Part shown: positions 17,963 through 24,500 of the stretch, one piece after another | How the letters are laid out: every line of letters begins with the position of its first letter | Position numbering within the stretch: the first letter of the stretch is position 1 | Assembly: GCA_913061285.1 (NCBI GenBank) | Contig: CAJXVR010000040.1 | Location: forward strand, 1-33,193 | Source of the DNA: an uncultured Verrucomicrobiota bacterium | Lineage (GTDB): Bacteria; Verrucomicrobiota; Verrucomicrobiia; Limisphaerales; AAA164-E04 | Direction: 5' to 3' | Length of the DNA: 33,193 bases | Notes under the pieces: generated by a model | The model's input: only the letters and a program-made list of their open reading frames with translations | Database searches by the model: none | What the model was told of the DNA's origin: nothing | Position numbers and translations under genes: made by a program

Positions 17963-18172
17963 CTAGTCGGAATCTCCCTCGTCCCATGCGCCCTCTTCTA
18001 AGTTCCGGTCCAGATCCGTCCGTTCCTTTGGGAGCCAAATGAGGTGGTCAACATAGTCGCGGGGTTGGTCTAGCTCGACGTCTCGGATTTCGGCATGAAT
18101 GGCTGCCTCGGCTGTTTTTTCATCGATTGGGAGGTTTGGTTCGAGTTCAGTGAGGTCATTCTTCATAGTCAT
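17963..18172 (-). CDS. Small acidic protein, unknown, leader of the 989-residue gene
   Basis: A 69-residue, strongly acidic protein (MTMKNDLTELEPNLPIDEKTAEA..., ending EEGAWDEGDSD) with no signal or membrane segment and no family I recognise. A second in-frame ATG two codons in (18166) is an equally possible start; no clear ribosome-binding site is visible. Support comes from its position: it is the first frame downstream of the two-block promoter element at 18305-18334, and it precedes the 989-residue gene by 78 bp on the same strand. It could be a small partner or chaperone of that protein. A non-coding leader is the alternative. Confidence 0.55.
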   Translation of the reverse strand: MTMKNDLTELEPNLPIDEKTAEAAIHAEIRDVELDQPRDYVDHLIWLPKERTDLDRNLEEGAWDEGDSD

Positions 18173-18304
18173 TGCGGTTCGTGTGGGTGGGCTCCGTTGC
18201 AGCCCCGCGAGATCGGTGTGTGCCTGCTATTCTTAATCAGTAATAGTGTGGGTCTCGTCATGATCCTTCTGCTTCGGCTCGCGAGGGGCTTGATTCCCCG
18301 ACTT

Positions 18305-18334
18305 TACCTGCGAAGAAAATCGGGAGAGGGGTCA
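18305..18334 (-). promoter_or_regulatory. reb-type two-block promoter element, copy 3
   Basis: The minus strand reads TGACCCC, N15, CGCAGGTA: the element found upstream of rebB-1 and rebB-4, with one C missing from the second block. It lies about 133 bp upstream of the 69-residue gene. A GGGG/CCCC hairpin follows closely downstream on the presumed transcript. The rest of 18173-18474 shows no other feature I can name. Confidence 0.7.
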
Positions 18335-18474
18335 GTAAATTGAGCGTTTTCTGCTAGGGGGAGCATCGCTTCAGAATTGATCCTTCGTCAGGATTGCCCC
18401 TGTACTTGTTGATGCTCGCCGTTGGGAGGGCTTCCCGGTATCCTTCGGGCGATCCGAACAAACGAAGAAAGAGA

Positions 18475-18873
18475 ATGGACCCGAGACTAGAAGAGGCGTT
18501 TGTAGCAAGTTTGTACCCGTTGGCCGACGGGTTGCCGGCGCCGCCGATCGATTCCAACCAAGTGCAATCCCGGACAAAACTGGAATTTCTCAAAGCCTTC
18601 TATCGAACGAATCTGGCTCTTGAGAAATTATTGAAGGCTCGCAAGAAGCATGGTCCGGAGGGAGAAAAGGCGTGTCGCGAGTACGTTGCTGATCTGAAGG
18701 AGGCGCTCTTAAATCGGGATAATCTCGAGGAAGAGTATCGATCTCAGGGAATTTGGGTTGAACCCGAACATGAAGGAGATTTCGTATCTAATCTGCGATT
18801 CTTCTTCCCTCCAGGTTCTGTTGGACGAGGCAAGTACGTGTTCACGACCGAAATTGAGTTGCCTCAGTCCTAG
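18475..18873 (+). CDS. Hypothetical protein, helical, in R-body island
   Basis: A 132-residue soluble protein starting at ATG 18475, preceded by a weak AAAGAGA Shine-Dalgarno; the frame runs 27 codons further upstream to 18394. Residues about 32-100 are predicted helical and rich in Lys, Glu and Arg (TKLEFLKAFYRTNLALEKLLKARKKHGPEGEKACREYVADLKEALLNRDNLEEEYRSQ). The C-terminus is more beta-like with FFFPPGSVGRGKYVFTTEIEL. No family is recognised. It lies alone on the plus strand among minus-strand genes, and its stop is 10 bp from that of the convergent 18884 gene. No copy of the reb promoter element precedes it, although a poor partial match (TTGCCCC, N16, CGCC) lies at about 18394-18420. Confidence 0.62.
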   Translation: MDPRLEEAFVASLYPLADGLPAPPIDSNQVQSRTKLEFLKAFYRTNLALEKLLKARKKHGPEGEKACREYVADLKEALLNRDNLEEEYRSQGIWVEPEHEGDFVSNLRFFFPPGSVGRGKYVFTTEIELPQS

Positions 18874-18883
18874 TTCGAAAATG

Positions 18884-19357
18884 CTAGTCAGATTCAGTCT
18901 TCGAGTCAGGTTTTGGTTGTGCCTGCGCGGGAGCTCCACGTCCAAGCATCGATGAGAGTGTCGCGAAGAGACCTTTGATATCTTCTGCCCCCTCTTCGGC
19001 AAGCTTTTCGGCCGCCTGTGGTTGGGATGAAAGGATGGAAACCAAAGACCTATATTGTTCTTGGGACTGAACGAAGCTCTTGGTCGCAGAATGGAAGAAC
19101 GTATTCAGCTTGGCATCGATTCTAGGACCTCTCATAGGTGGTGTATTTTTCAAATTGTTCTCCGACTTATTAACGTTTGACTGTCTCTTCAAGGCCTCTT
19201 CCATTCGCTTATCGGCATTGAGCTTGACGCCCTCGGCAGCTTGATTGATTGAGCGCTGCGAACGATTCGTATTTCGTCGCAGATCTCGACCAATGCGCGC
19301 CACGGTTCTCCGGAGTTTTCGGTGAATCGCGGGGGTGTTAGAACGAGGCTTACTCAC
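18884..19357 (-). CDS. Hypothetical basic/helical protein overlapping rebB-3
   Basis: A 157-residue protein if translation starts at GTG 19357, which overlaps the rebB-3 stop as GTGAGTAA and implies translational coupling. A GTG at 19303 with a CCGGAG sequence upstream would give 139 residues. The longer open frame back to 19477 lies inside rebB-3 and is not credible. The N-terminal half is Arg/Asn/Lys-rich and helical (RKLRRTVARIGRDLRRNTNRSQRSINQAAEG). The middle contains AKLNTFFHSATKSFVQSQEQYRSLVSILSSQPQAAEKLAEEG, and the tail is Pro/Ala then acidic. There is no signal peptide and no known family. As the last gene of the reb transcript it is a candidate accessory factor for R-body assembly. 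Confidence 0.65.
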   Translation of the reverse strand: MSKPRSNTPAIHRKLRRTVARIGRDLRRNTNRSQRSINQAAEGVKLNADKRMEEALKRQSNVNKSENNLKNTPPMRGPRIDAKLNTFFHSATKSFVQSQEQYRSLVSILSSQPQAAEKLAEEGAEDIKGLFATLSSMLGRGAPAQAQPKPDSKTESD

Positions 19358-19703
19358 CAGTAGGGAAGTTCTTGAGTATGTCCCCAGAGTAGGTGCCGAT
19401 GGTCTTAAAGGTCTCCGCTGCGTTCTCAATCGTCTGTTGGGCCTGCTGAATGACGGCCGCCATTTTTGGGTCGCCATCGGAGATGAGTTTTGCGGTTGCG
19501 ACGCCCATTGCTGTGGTCGAAAGGGTGTTGATGTTTCTTAAAAGGCTGGACGCATCTTGGACGGTCATAGCCATGGTTTGAGACACGGCTTGGTAGGCGC
19601 TGCCTGATCCATGAATTCTCGTTGTTTTGGGATCGATTACCATTCTGTTAGTGTTTTCGACGGTTTCGAGGACTGTAGGAGTAATGACTTCAGTTTTTGG
19701 CAT
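19350..19703 (-). CDS. Divergent RebB-family R-body protein (rebB-3)
   Basis: A 117-residue protein starting MPKTEVITPTVLETVENTNRMV; an ATG three codons earlier (19712) is also possible. It keeps the RebB layout: ITPTVLETVENTN in place of NPQITDAVTQTN, then GSAYQAVSQTMAMTVQDASSLLRNINTLSTTAMGVATAKLI in place of the MGxxYQ...NAxxAQQQ...TTMGV core. It then continues with an extra helical C-terminal segment (AAVIQQAQQTIENAAETFKTIGTYSGDILKNF). RebB-type proteins polymerise into R-body ribbons. This is the most divergent of the four copies and might be a capping or minor ribbon component. It lies 57 bp after rebB-2 and overlaps the next gene by 8 bp. Confidence 0.8.
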   Translation of the reverse strand: MPKTEVITPTVLETVENTNRMVIDPKTTRIHGSGSAYQAVSQTMAMTVQDASSLLRNINTLSTTAMGVATAKLISDGDPKMAAVIQQAQQTIENAAETFKTIGTYSGDILKNFPTGE

Positions 19704-19760
19704 AACGATCAAGTTGGTAGGTTTGGATTAATCTTGGCACGAGCGAAGCGATTCGAGTTC

Positions 19761-20060
19761 TTATGGGCTCGTTTCTTGGGGAACGTTTGATCCCGAGTTG
19801 CCTGCTTGCGTGTCGCTGCTCTCGGGGCTCATTCCTCCCGCCTCGATGATCTTGGCGCAAACGGTGCCGACCACTGAGGTGCCAATTTGTTGCATTGAGC
19901 TTTGGGCAATGACAGCGTTCTGCATGGAGATTCCGAGCGCATGGGCGAGATTCTGATAGACGACGCCCATCGATTGTGCCGGGGCCGCTGCGACGACACT
20001 GACGTTGGTCTGTGTGACGGCGTCAGTGATCTGCGGGTTGACTTTTTCTGAGTCAGACAT
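19761..20060 (-). CDS. rebB: RebB-family R-body structural protein (rebB-2)
   Basis: A 99-residue protein starting at ATG 20060 (MSDSEKVNPQITDAVTQTNVSVV); the frame extends further upstream but the family begins here. The RebB core is clear: VNPQITDAVTQTN, then AAPAQSMGVVYQNLAHALGISMQNAVIAQSSMQQIGTSVVGTVCAKII. A polar Ser/Gly/Asn tail of about 25 residues follows. Family knowledge: small RebA/RebB/RebD-type proteins form the insoluble coiled ribbon of R-bodies in Caedibacter. It is transcribed in the same direction as rebB-1 but separated from it by 482 bp. No copy of the shared promoter element lies immediately upstream, so it may be read through from rebB-1 or use another promoter. Confidence 0.92.
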   Translation of the reverse strand: MSDSEKVNPQITDAVTQTNVSVVAAAPAQSMGVVYQNLAHALGISMQNAVIAQSSMQQIGTSVVGTVCAKIIEAGGMSPESSDTQAGNSGSNVPQETSP

Positions 20061-20542
20061 GGCTTTCTTGGGTGTCGAATTGGTGCTGCTACGCTTGGGG
20101 TCGATACGTATCCGCATCGACCTCAATCCTTCTCCTCGGTGCGTTTTCTCCGCTTGGCTCTGGAACGACCGCTGGCAAGGGGAAGGCTAGCATCCTAGCA
20201 CGATCCTTCGTTTTGAATTCATTCGGTCAATCGTGCTTTTATAGGGGAGACTCACGCTCACGCCAAAGACTGCCGTATCCAACATATTCTCAATTTGCCG
20301 GTTAAATATGGAGTATTGAATGAGAAGAGCGAGCGAATGGGGGTGGCGAAGGGCGCCAAAGCTCTCAGCTCGCGCTGAGATATTCGGAACCCTCGTTACC
20401 CGAGAGAGGGACGAAGCCCGATTCGTAGCATCGTCCTCTTGAGTGTTTCGTTTCGTTCTTACCATTGAAACGGGCAAGTTAGATCGCTGCGGGAGTCTCC
20501 CTCCTAATCAGTTTCGAACGTATTGGTTCTAACGATGAGGTC
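20061..20542. other. 482-bp intergenic gap between rebB-1 and rebB-2
   Basis: No convincing gene is seen; the 96-codon frame at 20187-20477 (-) has no family resemblance and no usable start signal. The stretch contains a perfect hairpin, TCTCAGC-TCGC-GCTGAGA, at 20363-20380, next to a palindromic GGCGCC (about 20352-20357). It could be a long untranslated linker with RNA structure, a processing site, or a dispersed intergenic repeat. Confidence 0.5.
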
Positions 20543-20815
20543 TTACTTTCCGTCGTCACCATCCGCGTTATCAGCGGCCTGGCCGCCTGCGGCCGATCCG
20601 AGGGTATACAGTAGGGTGACACCCATGGTCGTCGCCGCCTGATGAATGACGTTCGTCTGTTGTTGGGCCGTGACTGCGTTTCCGGCTGCAAGTCCGGTGG
20701 CATGAGAAATACTTTGGTAAAGATTTCCCATTGCTGTTGCTGGGGCTTCGGCAACGACTTTAACATTGGTTGAAGCGACCGCGTCTTTGATTTGTGGATC
20801 CACTGAATCAGCCAT
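20543..20815 (-). CDS. rebB: RebB-family R-body structural protein (rebB-1)
   Basis: A 90-residue protein (MADSVDPQIKDAVASTNVKVVAEAPATAMGNLYQSISHATGLAAGNAVTAQQQTNVIHQAATTMGV...) with a full RebB core, followed by a Gly/Ala-rich segment and an acidic tail (AADNADGDDGK). Upstream is AGAAGAAAAAAG, a weak Shine-Dalgarno. It is the closest paralogue of rebB-4 (29372-29638): both share the NxYQSxxHxxGLAAGNAVxxQQQxNVIHQAxTTxG core. The two-block promoter element at 20895-20925 lies 79 bp upstream, and the ECF sigma factor gene is divergent from it. This is probably the major ribbon subunit. Confidence 0.94.
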   Translation of the reverse strand: MADSVDPQIKDAVASTNVKVVAEAPATAMGNLYQSISHATGLAAGNAVTAQQQTNVIHQAATTMGVTLLYTLGSAAGGQAADNADGDDGK

Positions 20816-20894
20816 AACTTTTTTCTTCTAGTTTGTTGTTATTTTAGTGATGTTTTCGTTCTGAGGAGTCAATCGATGACTTTCTCGTCATTAT

Positions 20895-20925
20895 TACCTG
20901 GCGATGAGTCGTGATTAAGGGGTCA
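20895..20925 (-). promoter_or_regulatory. reb-type two-block promoter element, copy 1
   Basis: The minus strand reads TGACCCC, N15, CGCCAGGTA, followed by ATAAT. It matches copy 2 upstream of rebB-4 at all 16 block positions with identical spacing. It lies in the 136-bp region between rebB-1 and the divergent ECF sigma factor gene and points toward rebB-1. The block distance is compatible with -35 and -10 elements of an ECF promoter. Confidence 0.8.
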
Positions 20926-20951
20926 GTTTTCTTAGATTTTTTAACCTTGGT

Positions 20952-21506
20952 ATGAGCGAAGAGATACAGATCGAAGATGTGGGCGCCTATATGGGGGAAC
21001 TCCGATTGGTGGCTCAACGCCTATTACGTTGCGAGGCAGATGCCGATTCGGTCAGGCCAACGGCTCTTGTGATTAGTGCCCTGCGTCGCAACAAAGGGAG
21101 AGAGCAGGAATGGGATGAGGTGTCGTGGAAGGATCGCCGGTACTTTTTTGGCGCGATGCATCAAGCGATGAGGCGGTCGTTGATTGATAGGGCAAAGAAG
21201 AAAAAGGCGAAGAAGCGTCCCCCATTGAAATTCGTCGAACCTGAAGATCTTAACTTCTATGATCTGGCGGATACCTTAGAAAGTGCTCCGGATCAGATTG
21301 ATGCTCTCACCAGTGCCCTTGGATGGCTTGAGGGAGAGGAACCAGGGCTTGCTCAAATCGTGGAGTATCGTTTTTTTAGTGGGCTCACAGTGGAACAGAC
21401 GGCGAAAGTACTCGAAGTGAGTGAAAAGACCATCAAGCGGCGTTGGAGCCAGGCAAAGCTTCTGCTCTACGATCGTATTTTGGGAATTCTCAATGAGGCA
21501 GCCTGA
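20952..21506 (+). CDS. ECF-family RNA polymerase sigma factor
   Basis: A 184-residue sigma factor of the ECF type (sigma70_ECF group, common in Planctomycetota and Verrucomicrobiota). The N-terminal region 2 includes WKDRRYFFGAMHQAMRRSLIDRAKKKKAKKR, the -10-binding helix and basic stretch. The C-terminal region 4 is helix-turn-helix (EYRFFSGLTVEQTAKVLEVSEKTIKRRWSQAKLLLYDRI). It is divergent from rebB-1 and followed after 83 bp by a giant Ser/Thr kinase on the same strand. Sigma/kinase pairs of this kind are known in PVC bacteria, where phosphorylation can switch the sigma factor. It is the obvious candidate to read the two-block element found four times in this island. That link is inference. 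Confidence 0.93.
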   Translation: MSEEIQIEDVGAYMGELRLVAQRLLRCEADADSVRPTALVISALRRNKGREQEWDEVSWKDRRYFFGAMHQAMRRSLIDRAKKKKAKKRPPLKFVEPEDLNFYDLADTLESAPDQIDALTSALGWLEGEEPGLAQIVEYRFFSGLTVEQTAKVLEVSEKTIKRRWSQAKLLLYDRILGILNEAA

Positions 21507-21589
21507 GCAAGTCGATGAGTGCTTTATTTACTGTCGTAATTTAGCTCTTCATCTTTGTTTCGATTGAGTTGCGAGGCTAGGGTTTGAGC

Positions 21590-24500
21590 ATGGATTCACT
21601 TGTTGATTGGAGTCAGGTGTGTCGCCTGGTGGAAGAATTCGAACAAGTGCCTATTGATCGCTTGCCCGAACGACTCGCGGCTTTGGAGTCAGAGGCAGGG
21701 CTCGACCCGAGGGTTCTCCATTTCGTGCGACTCAACTTCCGAATCGCTCATATTCCTTTTGAGATCACCCGCGGAACAATTCTTAAAGAAAAGTATCGGG
21801 TCGAGGAGAAGTTGGGGCAAGGTGGTATGGGAGTGGTTTACCGAGCCACGCACTTAGGAACGGGCCGCGATGTTGCCCTGAAGTTTATCCACCCCTCATT
21901 GACGAATTGTGGGAGTGAAGGGCGCTTTCAACAGGAAATTCTCACCTTAGGAAGGCTGGAGCACCGGGGCATCGTTCAAGTGTACGATGCTGATCAGGCC
22001 CCTCTCGGGCAGAACCAGTCTCCGGTAGTCTTCTTCGCAATGGAATATATTCGAGGGCGATCTCTTCTCCACTATGTCCGAGAGGCGGAGTTGCCCCCTC
22101 GTGAATCGATTGAATTGTTCGCGGAGATCTGTGAAGCGCTTCGGTATGCGCATGATCGGAGGATCATCCATTGTGATTTGAAGCCCTCAAATATTTTATG
22201 TCGTTCCGATGGATCGGTCGTGATCTTGGATTTTGGGCTCGCTTCCGTTGGGAATAGCTTTCTGAACACGGTCGTCGGAGATCGCTCAGGGGGTGTTGAT
22301 TGCTCCGGGACCCCGGCCTACATGAGTCCGCAGCGGCTCTTGTACGGTGGGGGGAAACATCCAAGCGTCGAGGATGATGTCTATTCTCTAGGCGTGGTGC
22401 TCTTTGAAATGTTAGCCGGAGAGTTTCCTTTTGAGCTTGAACGACCCCATACCTTCGAGACGATCCGGCAAGCCGTGAGCTCGCAGCAGCCAAGACTGCT
22501 GGGGGACCTTGATCACCGATTTAAGGGGCCAATCGAAAACCTAGTTCAAAAGGCGATGCATCCAGATCCCACGGAGCGCTATTCCAGTGCGACTGCCTTG
22601 AGCAAGGCCATCGGGAGATTGAAGTGGGGGGCAGACACCGCTGGAGCTGTATCTGGGACCGCTTCAATGGGAGCCGTGAATGAGTCTTGGATGCCAGAAG
22701 CAGGGAAGAAGATACCGTCCACAAGTTGGATCTTGAAATCCCATCTCGGGAACGGGGCTGTAGGGCAGGTGTGGAAGGCTGATCATGAGACCCTAAAATT
22801 AAGTCGAGCGTTTAAATTTTGTTTCGATCCGCAGAAGGTCCGAATGCTGAAACGCGAGATGACCGTGTTTCGACTGCTTCAACAGAGGGCGCTTCCAGCA
22901 ATTGTACGCTTTCATGAAGTCTCTTTTGATGATCCGCCTTTCTATCTGATGATGGACTATGTTCCTGGGGCCGATCTCGAAAGGTGGCACGAAACAGCGC
23001 AACCGACGCTGGACTGTTTGACCCTGTTGATTGCTTCTGTGGCAGAAGGATTGCAGCGGGTGCATGACATCGGAATCATTCATCGTGATATCAAACCTTC
23101 AAACATTCTGATTGAAGAACGGAGCGGTGAGAAGGAGCCGCTGAGTTTCTTAGCAGATTTTGGGGTTGGGAAAGTGGAATCCGATCCTGAGCTGGATCGG
23201 GTTACCCGGTGGGGATTTACCGAAACCCTCATCGGCTCTGAAAATCAAACCCTGGTCGGAACTCAAATGTATATGGCTCCCGAATTGTTTCGCGGAGAGG
23301 ACGCTTCCTGCCGAAGCGATATCTATTCATTGGGGGTGGTGCTATTTCAATGCCTTGTTGGTGATTTTAGTCGTCCAATTACGGCCGACTGGGCGGAATC
23401 CATTGAAGACCCATTGCTACGGGATGATTTGTCTCGATGTTTGGCGACCTCTCCTGAGAACCGGTTTGCTGGCGCGGCTCAATTGGCGGAACATTTGAGA
23501 GGTCTGGCTCATCGCCGGCAAGTGCTTGCGGATTCCCTCCTCGAACAACAAAGAAGTGAAAATGCTGCCTATCGATCCGGAGCCCTTCGGGTGGGAGGGC
23601 TTGCTACGCTCGCGACATTCTTTGTCTTGGGCTTGCTCTACGTCGCTTATTTCAATCATAGCAAGGCGAGCTTAGCGAGCGCTCGACTCATGCGCCAATC
23701 TGAGAAAGAAGGCCAGCGGATCGCTAGCTTGAAGATCTTGGAGGAGGCGACTCGATGGATTTCTCCGGGACCTGCCTTTGTGTCCGAGGCCGCAAGCGCG
23801 CTCGCTGTTCTAGATCTTGAACTGCTTCCTACAAGGGATCTCCCTGATAAGGAATGGCATGATGTGGTGTATGCGTTATCCCGCGATGTCTTCGTGAGTC
23901 AGAGGAGTGATAAGACGATCGCGGTCCATGGGCTGTCTCCCGATGAGATTGTCTTTCAAAGTGATTTAGATCCTCTCACTCGGTCGATTTTTCTCTCAAG
24001 GAGGGGAGAACTTCTTGCGGTTTCTGGCAAGAACGCAGACGGAGCAAATTTCCTAGAATTGTTTCGAACGGAGAATCCTAATGACAAGATGGCGTTCCCT
24101 TTAGAACGAGAGGCTTTGTTTGTCGCATATGATTCTCAAGTTTCCCAGGTCCACGTTTCTCTCGCTGGTGGGGTGCTCACTACGTTCCAAGTGCCGGATG
24201 GAAAAGTGCTCTGGTCAATCGCGACCGAAGAACCAACGCGTATTGTAAACTACTCCAAACTTGCCGTTTCTCGTTCCGGTGCTCTAGTTGCCGCAGGAAG
24301 TGTTGATTCACACGAAACCCGAGTTTTTGAGACGAGTACGGGACGATTGGTTGCCAAGCTCTATCACCGAGGGCCCGTTAATGATCTCGCTTGGTTGCCT
24401 GATCGGTCTGAGCTACTCGTCGCTTGTGAGGACGGTAGCGTCTATCATTGGGACCCAGCTAACCCAAGGGAGCCAATATCACGACGAGAGCTTCACCGAG

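Noticed and set aside
18884..19477. 197-codon minus-strand frame as a single gene
   Set aside because: Its first 120 bases lie within rebB-3 in another frame and read as low-complexity Arg/Pro/Ser shadow sequence. The credible start is at 19357 or 19303.
20187..20477. 96-codon minus-strand frame between rebB-1 and rebB-2
   Set aside because: It has no family resemblance, ribosome-binding site or coding-like composition, and it contains the hairpin of the intergenic gap. It is more likely non-coding or repeat sequence.
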